Assembly (NCBI RefSeq): GCF_003177035.1
Contig: NZ_CP029488.1
Span: forward strand, 2,790,001 to 2,854,000
Length of the DNA: 64,000 nucleotides
Direction: 5' to 3'
Source of the DNA: Salinisphaera sp. LB1
GTDB lineage: Bacteria > Pseudomonadota > Gammaproteobacteria > Nevskiales > Salinisphaeraceae
Shown: positions 36,743 through 48,182 of the stretch, piece by piece
Position numbering within the stretch: position 1 is the stretch's first letter
Layout: every line of letters begins with the position of its first letter
Program-made: the position numbers and the translations under genes
Notes under the pieces: generated by a model
Told to the model about the DNA's origin: nothing
The model's database searches: none
The model's input: only the letters and a program-made list of their open reading frames with translations

Positions 36743-37696
36743 TCAGCCCCCGGTCCAGCGCACAATGAACGCCGCGCCATAGCCGCACAGGAATCCGGCG
36801 CCCGGCCCCACCAGCCAGCCTTTCAAAATCCCCTTCACCGCCGGCCACTGTACGGTGTCGCGTCCGCGGGCCAGGCCGGCGCCCGCCATGGCCCCCACCA
36901 GGGCCTGATTCATCGACGTCAGGTAGCCGAACGCCACCGCCGCGAGTACCACCAGCGCCTGGACACCCTGTGCGGCGGTGGCCATCGGCAGGTCCATCTT
37001 TACGACATCGAATGCCACTTTTTCCAGCAGCGGCTTGCCCCAGGTCAGCACGCCCAGCGCCAGGCCCAGGCCGCCCACGAAGGCGGCCGCGAATACACCG
37101 AACAGATGCGTGCTGAGAAACACGGCAGTGGCGTTGGACACATCGTTGGCGCCCATGGTCAGCGAGGCGAGGACACCGACCGCCACCAGGGCGCGCGCGA
37201 TGGCCGGCTGACTTTTGCTCCGGGCCGCGGGCCAACGGCTCAGGATATGCGTGAAGACGAACCCCAACACCAGGGCCACCAGCGGCGCGGCCGCCCATAG
37301 CACCACCAGGCGCTCAATCGTGCCCCAACGGATGGGCAGACCGAGCGACATGCCGACACCGGCCACCGCGAACACGAGAATCTGAATGGTGGAGGTGGGG
37401 ATGCGCAACAGGTTGAAGCAGGTCGTGAGCGCGAAGGCGACGGCGACGATGCACAACGCCGCGCCAACGCTGATTCGTGGCGCGCCGACGATGCCGTGAC
37501 CGACCGTGGTGAGTACGGCGTGACTCAGGAAGGTCGCGCCGAGCAGGGTGAAGAGTGCCATCAGCAGCAGCGCTGGCCGCAGGCGAATCGTGTTCGCCGC
37601 ATACGGCATGCCCATGCAGGCGCCGGTGTAGTGCGCGCCCATGCTCCAGGCAAAGGCGAACGCCACGACAATCAACGCGATCGCGATCAGGCTCAT
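36743..37696 (-). CDS. PiT-family inorganic phosphate transporter
   Basis: A 317-residue membrane protein with about ten helices. It shows the duplicated PiT signature: GANDVSNATAV in the second half and a degenerate copy (GAHYTGACMGMPYAANT) near the N-terminus, plus RIPTSTIQI. It should carry metal-phosphate with H+. It is shorter than E. coli PitA (about 500 residues), as in many PHO-4 proteins. A phosphate importer next to the ars genes may matter because arsenate enters through PiT systems, but the 240-bp gap suggests it is not in the ars operon. Confidence 0.88.
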   Translation of the reverse strand: MSLIAIALIVVAFAFAWSMGAHYTGACMGMPYAANTIRLRPALLLMALFTLLGATFLSHAVLTTVGHGIVGAPRISVGAALCIVAVAFALTTCFNLLRIPTSTIQILVFAVAGVGMSLGLPIRWGTIERLVVLWAAAPLVALVLGFVFTHILSRWPAARSKSQPAIARALVAVGVLASLTMGANDVSNATAVFLSTHLFGVFAAAFVGGLGLALGVLTWGKPLLEKVAFDVVKMDLPMATAAQGVQALVVLAAVAFGYLTSMNQALVGAMAGAGLARGRDTVQWPAVKGILKGWLVGPGAGFLCGYGAAFIVRWTGG

Positions 37697-37937
37697 GTGG
37701 CCTCCGTTCTATGGTTGGCAATGATCCCGGCCGAAGGGGTCAAGCGGGCCCGTGCCCGCAGGCCGCGCCTGCAGCGACGGTCAGTCTGCGGGCCGGCGAT
37801 GATTTTTTCATGACCAAGGGGCAGCGCCATGGTGGCGGCGGGCCTTGTCACGGGTGCGGGGCTGCGCCGCCTGGTGCTTCGCCCGCGTGAGGCCGACTGC
37901 GAACCGGGCTGGCGCGGAAGCGGTCGACCGGTTTCGT

Positions 37938-39248
37938 TCACGGTGACGCCACCAGCGGCAGCCAGATCGCCAGAGCCATGAGTGTGGCCAGCAGTACGGG
38001 CGGTGTGAGCACCAGACCCACCTTCATGTATTGACCCCAGCCGATGCGGTGGCCCTTGTTGGCCAGCACATGCAGCCACAACAGGGTGGCCAGACTGCCG
38101 ATCGGGGTAAATTTGGGGCCGAGGTCGTTGCCGATCACATTGGCGTAGAGCATCAGCTCGCGGGTGAGCTCCGGCACCTGGGCCTGCTTGATGGCCAGCG
38201 CGCCGACGAGCGTCGACGGCAGATTGTTCATCACCGAGGCCACGAAGGCCGATAAAAACCCCGTACCCAGCGTGGCCACGATCGGGCCTTGCGCCCCCAG
38301 CCAGTGGAGCACGGTCGCGCCGTAATCGGTCAGTCCGGCCCGGCCCAGCCCGTAGACCACCAGATACATGCCGATCGAGAACAGCACGATCTGCCAGGGC
38401 GCGTTCCGCATGACCGGGCCGAGCGGAACACGGGCCCCGCGCCCGCCGCGCCACCAGCGTCCGGCGATGGCGAGCAAGGCCAGGGCGCCGCTACCGGTCA
38501 CGAGGCAGTAAGGCACATGCCACGGCGCAAGGACGAAATAAGCCGCGAGCAGCGCTGCCAGCACGGGCATGGCCGCGCGGAATACCTGCGGATCGATGAT
38601 CGCGCTGGCCGGCGTCGTCAGTGCGTCGAGCGGATAGCGCCGTGGAATCCGGCGGCCGAAGGCCAGCCAGAGCACGGCCAACGTGGCGGTGATCGATACC
38701 AGGTCGACCGGCACCATCACGATGGCATAGCGATCGAACGAGACGCCGAAAAAATTGGCGCTGACGATATTCACCAGATTGGAGATCACCAGCGGCAGGC
38801 TGGCGGTATCGGCGATGAAGCCGGTGGCGATGATGAAGGCAAGGGCCGCCGAGGCGGAGAATTCGAGCCGGACCAGGATCGCGATCACGATCGGCGTGAG
38901 CAGCAGTGCGGCCCCATCATTGGCGAAAAAGGCCGCGATCACCGCACCCAGCAGCACGATGAGCGGGAACAGTAAATGCCCGCGTCCGTTGCCCCAGCGC
39001 GCGATATGCAGCGCCGCCCAGGAGAAAAAGCCGGCTTCGTCGAGAATCAGCGAAATGATGATCAGCGCGACGAAGGTGAACGTGGCATCCCAGACGATAT
39101 GCCAGACCACGGCAACGTCGGACCCGTGCACGACGCCGGTGGCCAGTGCCACGGCGGCACCGCCCAGCGCGCTCCAGCCGATGCCGAGATTCTTTGGCTG
39201 CCAGATGACGAGCACGAGGGTGACGATGAAGATGGCGAGCGCCAGCAT
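37938..39248 (-). CDS. arsB: ArsB arsenite efflux transporter
   Basis: A 436-residue membrane protein with about twelve helices, near-identical in length and layout to E. coli ArsB (429). Motifs include [65 protein letters not shown] and [20 protein letters not shown]. It expels arsenite in exchange for protons. It is the last gene of arsRCHB, 28 bp after arsH. No arsA is present, so efflux is driven by the membrane potential alone. Confidence 0.95.
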   Translation of the reverse strand: MLALAIFIVTLVLVIWQPKNLGIGWSALGGAAVALATGVVHGSDVAVVWHIVWDATFTFVALIIISLILDEAGFFSWAALHIARWGNGRGHLLFPLIVLLGAVIAAFFANDGAALLLTPIVIAILVRLEFSASAALAFIIATGFIADTASLPLVISNLVNIVSANFFGVSFDRYAIVMVPVDLVSITATLAVLWLAFGRRIPRRYPLDALTTPASAIIDPQVFRAAMPVLAALLAAYFVLAPWHVPYCLVTGSGALALLAIAGRWWRGGRGARVPLGPVMRNAPWQIVLFSIGMYLVVYGLGRAGLTDYGATVLHWLGAQGPIVATLGTGFLSAFVASVMNNLPSTLVGALAIKQAQVPELTRELMLYANVIGNDLGPKFTPIGSLATLLWLHVLANKGHRIGWGQYMKVGLVLTPPVLLATLMALAIWLPLVASP

Positions 39249-39276
39249 GACGGGAACTCCGGGGGAGAAAAGCGGT

Positions 39277-40005
39277 TCAGTGCGCGACTTGATTGACGCG
39301 TTTGGACGTCTGTTCGGCGCTTTCCACGCGTTCGGAGTAGCGGCGGGTCAGATAATCGCCGCGGTCGCGCATCAGCCAGGTGAATTTCACGAGTTCCTCG
39401 CAGACGTCGACCACTCGCCGATACAGCGGCGAATCCTGCATGCGGCCATCGTCGTCGAACTCGCCGAATGCCTTGGGCACCGAGGATTGGTTGGGAATCG
39501 TGACCATGCGCATCCAGCGGCCCAGAACCCGGAGTTGATTGACCGCATTGAAGCTCTGGCTGCCGCCGGATACTTCCATGACCGCCAGTGTCTTGCCCTG
39601 GGTGGGCCGGACCCCGCCCAGCGACAGCGGAATCCAGTCGATCTGGGTTTTCATGATGCCGGTCATCGCGCCGTGACGTTCCGGGCTGACCCACACCATG
39701 CCTTCCGACCAGGTGGCCAGTTCGCGCGGCGCCTGCACCTTCGGATGATCGGCCTCGGCATCGTCCGGTAGTGGCAGGCCGGCCGGGTCGAACAACCGCA
39801 CCTCGCAGCCGAACCAGCGCAGCAGGCGGGCCGCTTCCTCGGCCAGAAAGCGGGAATAGGAGCGCGCTCTGAGCGAGCCGTAAAGGATCAGAATGCGCGG
39901 CGCGTGCCGAGCCGTATCCTGGCCGACCAGGGCGTCGATATCGATGGGGTGCAGCGCGTTCGGATCGATATTCGGCAGATCGTGAAGACTGAAACGATCG
40001 ACCAT
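39277..40005 (-). CDS. arsH: ArsH NADPH-dependent FMN reductase
   Basis: A 242-residue flavoprotein with the ArsH pattern: [23 protein letters not shown] (FMN phosphate loop, in part), [20 protein letters not shown], and [18 protein letters not shown]. ArsH proteins oxidise methyl- and aryl-arsenite to the pentavalent forms and reduce quinones using NADPH. ATG 40005 overlaps the arsC stop (TAATG), and that fixes the start; the frame is open further upstream only as a shadow of arsC. It extends resistance to organoarsenicals. Confidence 0.95.
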   Translation of the reverse strand: MVDRFSLHDLPNIDPNALHPIDIDALVGQDTARHAPRILILYGSLRARSYSRFLAEEAARLLRWFGCEVRLFDPAGLPLPDDAEADHPKVQAPRELATWSEGMVWVSPERHGAMTGIMKTQIDWIPLSLGGVRPTQGKTLAVMEVSGGSQSFNAVNQLRVLGRWMRMVTIPNQSSVPKAFGEFDDDGRMQDSPLYRRVVDVCEELVKFTWLMRDRGDYLTRRYSERVESAEQTSKRVNQVAH

Positions 40006-40415
40006 TACGCGCCCTGCGAGTGCGTGACGACTTCGCCGTCTTCCTTCGTGAAGCGGGCGACCGGCGCATCCAGCAGTTCCAGCACGCGCTCGGATGGCCG
40101 GCACAGGCGCACACCCTTGTCGGTCACTACGATCGGCCGGTTGATCAGGATCGGATGGGCCAGCATGGCGTCGATCAGTTGCGCGTCGGTGAGGGCGGGA
40201 TCGTCCAGGCCGAGGTCGTCGTAGGGTGTGCCCTTGCGGCGCAGCAGATCGCGCGGGGGCATGTTCATTTGCTCCAGCAGCCAGAGCAGGCGTGCCCGCG
40301 ACGGGGGGTTATCGACATATTCGACGATCTCGGGCGTCTCGCCGGAGGCCTCGATCATCGCCAGCGTATTGCGCGAGGTGCCGCAGTTGGGGTTGTGGTA
40401 AATCATCGGTTGCAT
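40005..40415 (-). CDS. arsC: ArsC arsenate reductase (glutaredoxin-dependent)
   Basis: A 136-residue protein of the E. coli-type ArsC family. [14 protein letters not shown] carries the catalytic cysteine (Cys11), and [18 protein letters not shown] holds the arginines that bind arsenate. It reduces arsenate to arsenite with glutathione and glutaredoxin. ATG 40415 overlaps the end of arsR by 13 bp; ATG 40406 would also give a family-length protein. Its end overlaps arsH, so arsR, arsC and arsH are tightly coupled. Confidence 0.95.
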   Translation of the reverse strand: MQPMIYHNPNCGTSRNTLAMIEASGETPEIVEYVDNPPSRARLLWLLEQMNMPPRDLLRRKGTPYDDLGLDDPALTDAQLIDAMLAHPILINRPIVVTDKGVRLCRPSERVLELLDAPVARFTKEDGEVVTHSQGA

Positions 40416-40774
40416 GGCGGGTCCTTGCGGTTGTCGGGCGCCGGAGCGGATTCGGCCAGCGAATCCAGCAACGGATCGCAGATTTCGGGGCGGCCGCCGC
40501 AGCAGTCGCGCACGAGAAAGCGCACGGTCTCCTGCATGTGCGGCAGATCGGCGCGGTAGATGATCGATCGGCTGTGGCGTTGCGATAGGGTCAAACCGGC
40601 CCGCGTCAGTACCGCCAGATGCGCCGACATCGTGTTGTGGGGCACGTCCAGCAGGCGCGCGATTTCGCCCGCCGGCAGGCCATTCGGTTCGTGCCGGACC
40701 AGCAGGCGAAAGGCCGCGAGCCGCGTTTGCTGGGCGAGCGCCGAGAAACACTCGATGGCGTTGAGTTCGTCCAT
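40403..40774 (-). CDS. arsR: ArsR arsenite-responsive repressor
   Basis: A 123-residue ArsR/SmtB winged-helix repressor (AGEIARLLDVPHNTMSAHLAVL). The recognition helix lacks the CVC metal site of E. coli ArsR. Instead Cys91, Cys92 and Cys99 lie near the C-terminus (RDCCGGRPEICDP), resembling the Acidithiobacillus ferrooxidans type of site. ATG 40774 is inside the operator palindrome, has no Shine-Dalgarno sequence, and sits 7 bp after a -10 box, so the mRNA is probably leaderless. It should repress arsRCHB until arsenite or antimonite binds. Confidence 0.93.
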   Translation of the reverse strand: MDELNAIECFSALAQQTRLAAFRLLVRHEPNGLPAGEIARLLDVPHNTMSAHLAVLTRAGLTLSQRHSRSIIYRADLPHMQETVRFLVRDCCGGRPEICDPLLDSLAESAPAPDNRKDPPCNR

Positions 40775-40817
40775 ATGTCCAATAATATGGACATATAAAT
40801 CAGAGCGCAATGCCCGC
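40772..40817 (-). promoter_or_regulatory. ars promoter and ArsR operator over the start codon
   Basis: On the minus strand TTGCGC (-35) and TATTAT (-10) are 17 bp apart. The -10 box ends 7 bp before the arsR ATG. A perfect 8-bp inverted repeat ATATGTCC-N8-GGACATAT (40773-40796) spans the -10 box and the start codon, so bound ArsR would block polymerase directly. Confidence 0.75.
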
Positions 40818-40844
40818 TGATCCCGGCGCCCGGCGCCGGGCACG

Positions 40845-40876
40845 AAAAAAGCCGGCCCCCGAAGGAGCCGGCCGAT
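40845..40876 (-). terminator. Rho-independent terminator after the aldehyde dehydrogenase gene
   Basis: On the minus strand a GCCGGC-based stem with a TTCG loop is followed by six T. It lies 20 bp past the aldehyde dehydrogenase stop and separates it from the ars promoter. Confidence 0.85.
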
Positions 40877-40895
40877 TGGTGCGCGAAGCGAGGTG

Positions 40896-42407
40896 TCAGA
40901 GCGACACGGCGACGGCCTTGGTTTCGGTGTAGTTGTTCAGCACCTGCTCGCCCATCTCGCGGCCCCAGCCGGACTGCTTGAAGCCGCCGAAGGGCAGGGC
41001 AGCGTCGAAGATGTTGTAGCAGTTGACCCAGACCGTGCCGGCGCGGATCTTGGCGGCGAGTTGGTGTGCCTTGCCGATGTCCTGGGTCCAGACGCCTGAA
41101 GCCAGACCGAACACGGTGTCGTTGGCGCGCTTGATCAGGTCGGTGTCCACGTCCTTGAACTTCGTGGCCGTCACCACCGGCCCGAATATTTCTTCCTGAT
41201 AGACGCTCATCTCGTCGGATACGTCGACCAGCACCGTCGGCTTGACGAAGTAGCCCTCGCCCTCGGCGCGTTCACCGCCCGCGGCAGCCGTCGCGCCCTG
41301 TTTCCGGCCGGCTTCGAGATAACCGGTGACGCGTTCGAGCTGGGTCCGGGAGACGAGCGGGCCCATCTGGGTTTCCGGATCGAGGCCCGGGCCGAGCTTG
41401 ATGTTGCGAGCGTACTCAGCCACGCCTTCGACCACCTGGTCGTAGACTTTTTCGTGTACGAACAGGCGTGAGCCGGCGGCACAGCACTGGCCGTGGTTGA
41501 AGAAGATGGCATTGGCCGCGCCTGGAATGGCTTTGTCCAGATCGGCGTCGTCGAGCACGATGTTCGGCGACTTGCCGCCCAGCTCGAGTGAAACCTTCTT
41601 GAGGTTGCCCTTGGCCGCGTCCACGATCAGGCGGCCGACCTCAGTCGAGCCGGTGAAGGCGATCTTGTCGACCATCGGGTGGGCCGCGATCGGCGCGCCG
41701 GCCTCCTCGCCGAAGCCGGTGAGCATGTTGACCACGCCGTCGGGTACGCCGGCTTCCTGCATGATTTCGGCGAGCTTCAGGCCGGATAGCGGTGTTTCCT
41801 CGGCCAGTTTCATGACCACCGTATTCCCGCAGGCCAGGGCCGGGCCGAGTTTCCAGGCCGCCATCAGCAACGGGAAGTTCCAGGGAATGATCTGCCCGCA
41901 CACACCGACCGGCTCGCGGCGGGTGTAGGCATGCCACTGGGCCCCGGGCGCGTAGGGCACGGTAATGCCGATCTGCTCGCCGTTGAGCTTGGTCGCCCAG
42001 CCAGCCATGTACTGGAACAGTTCGGCCGCCAGCGGTACATCGGCCGCCCGGGCAATGGAAATGGGCTTGCCGTTGTCGAGTGCTTCCAGTTGGGCGAGCT
42101 CTTCCTGGTGTTCCATGATCAGGTCGCCGATCTTCCAGACGATGCGGCCGCGCTCGGCCGGCGACATCTGGGTCCACGGCCCATCATCGAAGGCCTTGCG
42201 GGCCGCCTTCACGGCCTTGTCGACATCGGCCTTCTCGGCGGACTGGGCATGGGCGACGACTTCGTCCGTCGCGGGATTGTAGACCTCGAAGGTCTTGCCC
42301 GATTCGGCGGCCACCCATTCGCCGCCGATAAGCATCTTGCGTGGGGTGTCGATGAATTGGCGGACACTGGATTCGAGTTGGACTTCACGGGCTGCGACTG
42401 CGCACAT
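40896..42407 (-). CDS. NAD(P)-dependent aldehyde dehydrogenase, sigma-54-controlled
   Basis: A 503-residue aldehyde dehydrogenase of the classical family. It has IPWNFPL, the FTGSTEVG cofactor loop, general base Glu275 (LELGGKSPN), catalytic Cys309 (NHGQCCAAGSR), and EEIFGPV. It oxidises an aldehyde to its acid, probably one arising from alcohol or ketone breakdown. GAGGAG before ATG 42407 fixes the start; the upstream frame is non-coding leader. Its promoter carries the same -24/-12 element and upstream palindrome as the alcohol dehydrogenase operon 7 kb away. AldB/AcoD-type enzymes are often controlled by sigma-54 or AcoR elsewhere. Confidence 0.92.
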   Translation of the reverse strand: MCAVAAREVQLESSVRQFIDTPRKMLIGGEWVAAESGKTFEVYNPATDEVVAHAQSAEKADVDKAVKAARKAFDDGPWTQMSPAERGRIVWKIGDLIMEHQEELAQLEALDNGKPISIARAADVPLAAELFQYMAGWATKLNGEQIGITVPYAPGAQWHAYTRREPVGVCGQIIPWNFPLLMAAWKLGPALACGNTVVMKLAEETPLSGLKLAEIMQEAGVPDGVVNMLTGFGEEAGAPIAAHPMVDKIAFTGSTEVGRLIVDAAKGNLKKVSLELGGKSPNIVLDDADLDKAIPGAANAIFFNHGQCCAAGSRLFVHEKVYDQVVEGVAEYARNIKLGPGLDPETQMGPLVSRTQLERVTGYLEAGRKQGATAAAGGERAEGEGYFVKPTVLVDVSDEMSVYQEEIFGPVVTATKFKDVDTDLIKRANDTVFGLASGVWTQDIGKAHQLAAKIRAGTVWVNCYNIFDAALPFGGFKQSGWGREMGEQVLNNYTETKAVAVSL

Positions 42408-42492
42408 AATCGATCTCCTCATTATGGTTTTGGATGCTCCGCTCACGGAGCGGGGCGGCGCGCGTTTCCTGAACGCCGGTTCCCCTGTGATA

Positions 42493-42511
42493 GCGCAAAT
42501 TTCGCGCCATT
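42493..42511 (-). promoter_or_regulatory. Sigma-54 (-24/-12) promoter of the aldehyde dehydrogenase gene
   Basis: On the minus strand TGGCGCG-N4-TTGCG matches the -24/-12 consensus at the invariant GG (42507-42508) and GC (42495-42496), spaced exactly 10 bp. The start would fall near 42483, about 75 bp before the ATG. Confidence 0.75.
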
Positions 42512-42583
42512 GGAATGGGGCGCCGCGATGCCCGGAAATCCGGCCTTGCACACATTGGCTGGGGTGTGAAGCTCTGCCTCGAT

Positions 42584-42613
42584 TGCCACAGGTGTTGCAG
42601 CCCGCGTGCCACA
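42584..42613. promoter_or_regulatory. Upstream activator site matching the alcohol dehydrogenase one
   Basis: TGCCACA-GG-TGTTGCA (42584-42599) plus a half-site TGCCACA (42607-42613) repeat the site at 33559-33587. The palindrome centre is 84 bp from the -24 GG, against 86 bp at the other promoter. Confidence 0.65.
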
Positions 42614-42797
42614 GTTTCGCGCCGCGGGGCGCGGCATGCTCAGGCCATCCAATGGCGGCCGGACGGCACGGCGCCGTCGATGGCAACGCGCTCACCGTCG
42701 CTCCGCCGGGCCAACCGCGGCTGCGGGGCGTTGAACAGGGCGGGGTGGCATGCGCTGCGGCGCCGGTATGGCCGACCGGCGCCGCCCCGGGCGCCGT

Positions 42798-43463
42798 TCA
42801 GAGTTCCATCCACATTCGGTACAGCCCGGTGCGCACGGATTCCATCAACAGGCGATCGGTTTCGTCGGCCTTGTGGCCCATGCGGGCGACGAGGTGATAA
42901 TAATGCGACAGGATCTGGCGGTGTTTGAGTTCGGGGATCTGGCTTTGTATCCAGGTAACCGCAGCATAGCGCGTGCCGCGGGTCACCGGCCGGACCTGGT
43001 GGATGAGGCCGGTGGGGTAGATCACCGCGTCGCCGGCATCGAGCTTGACGAGCTGCGGGTCGGTTCCGGTCCAGAGTTCGAGTTCGCCGCCGTCGTATTC
43101 GTCGGCGGCGGACAGAAACACCGTGACCGACAGATCCGTGCGCAACGGTTTCGGTTTGGTGTTCATGATCGCTTCGTCCATATGCAGCCCGTAGTACATG
43201 CCGGGCTGATAGCGGGAGAAGGTGGGGCCGGGGATGCCGCGAGGGAACGCGGTGTTGAGAACGTCGTCGTTATTCAGCAGGGCCTGGACCACCATCCTTC
43301 CGATATCGGATTGGTCCGAGTCGTTTTCACTGATCTGCTCGTTGTTTTTTACATTGGAGCCACGGTTGGTGGCCTTGCCCTCGACGAATTCGGCTTTTTC
43401 GACGAAAGCGCGTGCTTTCCTGGTCTGAGAATCGTCCAACAGTGCTCTGATCTGGGTAATCAT
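42798..43463 (-). CDS. piuC: PKHD-type Fe(II)/2-oxoglutarate hydroxylase (PiuC/YbiX-like)
   Basis: A 221-residue dioxygenase. Iron ligands His94 and Asp96 (YGLHMDEA) and His155 (GLIHQVRPV), and the 2-oxoglutarate-binding Arg165 (TRGTRYAAV), are visible. Length and the sequence PGPTFSRYQPGMYYG fit the PiuC/YbiX family. Such genes are usually linked to TonB siderophore receptors and iron control; no receptor is adjacent here and I see no clear Fur box. Start at ATG 43463. It lies between the aldehyde dehydrogenase and glycerol kinase genes but has its own space on each side. Confidence 0.9.
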   Translation of the reverse strand: MITQIRALLDDSQTRKARAFVEKAEFVEGKATNRGSNVKNNEQISENDSDQSDIGRMVVQALLNNDDVLNTAFPRGIPGPTFSRYQPGMYYGLHMDEAIMNTKPKPLRTDLSVTVFLSAADEYDGGELELWTGTDPQLVKLDAGDAVIYPTGLIHQVRPVTRGTRYAAVTWIQSQIPELKHRQILSHYYHLVARMGHKADETDRLLMESVRTGLYRMWMEL

Positions 43464-43631
43464 AGAGGCGCCCTCGAGTGGAGCTTTCGAGCGGAATCCA
43501 AGCATTCGCTGCGATCACGGTAGACATTACCGTATGCGGCTTCGACGCCGTGAACCCTTTCGGTCCCGCGCGTTGCGTGCATGGCCGCGAAAGTGGGTAT
43601 CAGTTTGCCCGTGTCGCTCCCGCGTGCTCGG

Positions 43632-43664
43632 AAAAAAGCCTCGCCGAGATCGTCTCGGCGAGGC
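43632..43664 (-). terminator. Rho-independent terminator after glpK
   Basis: A perfect 11-bp stem GCCTCGCCGAG/CTCGGCGAGGC with a 5-base loop, followed on the minus strand by six T. It lies 53 bp beyond the glpK stop. Confidence 0.92.
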
Positions 43665-43716
43665 AAGCGCATCGGAGGAGATGCGTTCCGACAAACGGAG
43701 TCGACTGACGGGTGTG

Positions 43717-46897
<3,181 letters not shown>

Positions 46898-46911
46898 ATC
46901 GGGATCGCCTT

Positions 46912-46970
46912 ATGTTCGGATTAAAACCTTAGAGTTCGAAAGCGAAAACAAAAATACAACAAAAGTTGTA
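46912..46970. promoter_or_regulatory. GlpR-like operators and palindrome before glpD
   Basis: ATGTTCG (46912-46918) and GTTCG-AAAG-CGAAAAC (46934-46949) are GlpR-type half and full sites. A separate perfect palindrome TACAAC-AAAA-GTTGTA (46955-46970) follows. They occupy the divergent glpD/glpR promoter region. Confidence 0.6.
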
Positions 46971-47170
46971 GAGGGCGATAGTTGAGCGGCCGGCTAACAT
47001 GCACTCTGGATTAGGTGTGCCGTGCGGCCCCGGCTTGAATGGATGCACGCCGGCGGTTTTTCCGGTCCCCGGCGGTTCCGGGGCCGGGCAGGACAAATAC
47101 GGGTGCGGCTTCGAAACATGGGCCGCGACAGCGCGGATCGCGTTGATCGGGTCCGAAAGGAGAGAGTGGA

Positions 47171-47968
47171 GTGACAACGCCCAATCGTTCGGCTTCGGAT
47201 GAACAAACGCCGACGGCGCGCCAGCGCGAGATCGTCGATCTGGTGGAGCAGCAGGGTTTCGTCGCCATCGAGGCGCTGGCTCGCAGTTTCGATATCACGC
47301 AACAGACCGCGCGTCGCGACGTGAATGCGCTGTGCGAAGCTGGATTGTTGCGGCGTTATCACGGCGGTGCGGGTTTGCCTTCGACCGTCGAAAATCTCGC
47401 CTACGAGGCCCGCCAGGTGCTCAATCTGGAAGGCAAGCGCAAGATCGCGGAACTGGTGGCGCGCGAGATTCCCGACCACGCGTCGTTGTTTCTCACGCTG
47501 GGGACTACGACCAAGGAAACCGCGCGGGCGCTGGCCGGGCACAAGGGGCTGCGCGTGATCACCAACAATCTGCAGATCGCCGGCATGCTATCGGCCTCGA
47601 AGGATGCCGAGGTCATGGTCGCCGGGGGCACGGTGCGCTCGATCGACGCTGGCGTGACCGGCGAGATGACGCTCGATTTCTTTAACAATTTCAAGGTCGA
47701 TTACGCGCTGATGAGCATCTCCGGAATCGAGTCGGACGGCACCTTGTTCGATTTCGATTATCGCGAAGTACGCCTGCTGCGCGTGATCATCGCCAACGCC
47801 CGGCGTGTGTTCCTGCTCGCCGATCAGACCAAGTACAACCGTCACGCGCTGGTGCGCGCCGGGAACATCGTGGACTGCATCGATGCGCTGTTTACCGATG
47901 TGGCGCCGCCCAAGCCGCTTGCCGACCTCCTGGCCGAAGCTGGTGTGTCGGTGCATGTTGCCGAATAG
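47171..47968 (+). CDS. glpR: GlpR, DeoR-family repressor of glycerol genes
   Basis: A 265-residue DeoR-family protein. The N-terminal helix-turn-helix reads FVAIEALARSFDITQQTARRDVNAL (in part). The sugar-phosphate-binding domain shows FLTLGTTTKETARAL, NNLQIA, GGTVRSIDAGVTGEMTLDFF and ADQTKYNRHA. It should repress the glp genes until glycerol 3-phosphate binds. The start is GTG 47171, preceded by AGGAGAGAG. It stands between the glpDK genes and the glpSTPQUV importer, with operator-like sites on both sides. Confidence 0.93.
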   Translation: MTTPNRSASDEQTPTARQREIVDLVEQQGFVAIEALARSFDITQQTARRDVNALCEAGLLRRYHGGAGLPSTVENLAYEARQVLNLEGKRKIAELVAREIPDHASLFLTLGTTTKETARALAGHKGLRVITNNLQIAGMLSASKDAEVMVAGGTVRSIDAGVTGEMTLDFFNNFKVDYALMSISGIESDGTLFDFDYREVRLLRVIIANARRVFLLADQTKYNRHALVRAGNIVDCIDALFTDVAPPKPLADLLAEAGVSVHVAE

Positions 47969-48030
47969 CCCGGTATTCGGTGGTTTGGGTCGGGTCGGTT
48001 CAGCGGTCTACGACTTTTGACTAGTTGTTC

Positions 48031-48048
48031 ATGTTCGGTTTCGAACAC
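48031..48048. promoter_or_regulatory. GlpR operator before glpSTPQUV
   Basis: ATGTTCG-GTTT-CGAACAC is a near-perfect match to the E. coli GlpR operator (ATGTTCG..CGAACAT type). It lies 135 bp upstream of glpS. A further CGAAACGAATAA half-site follows. Confidence 0.75.
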
Positions 48049-48182
48049 TAAGCTCGAAACGAATAACGGTTGGCGCGGTGTCAACGTGTATCGAAATCAA
48101 CGGGACAACTGGGGCATCGCTTGATGCATACGGATGAGGCAGCGGTCGGCAACCGCCGGCGGTATCTAGGAGGAGGGTGGCC

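Larger units (their letters stand above)
42408..42797. other. 390-bp regulatory region upstream of the aldehyde dehydrogenase gene
   Basis: This gap holds the sigma-54 promoter and activator site listed separately. The remainder (about 42615-42797) is GC-rich and I see no gene in it. Confidence 0.6.
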
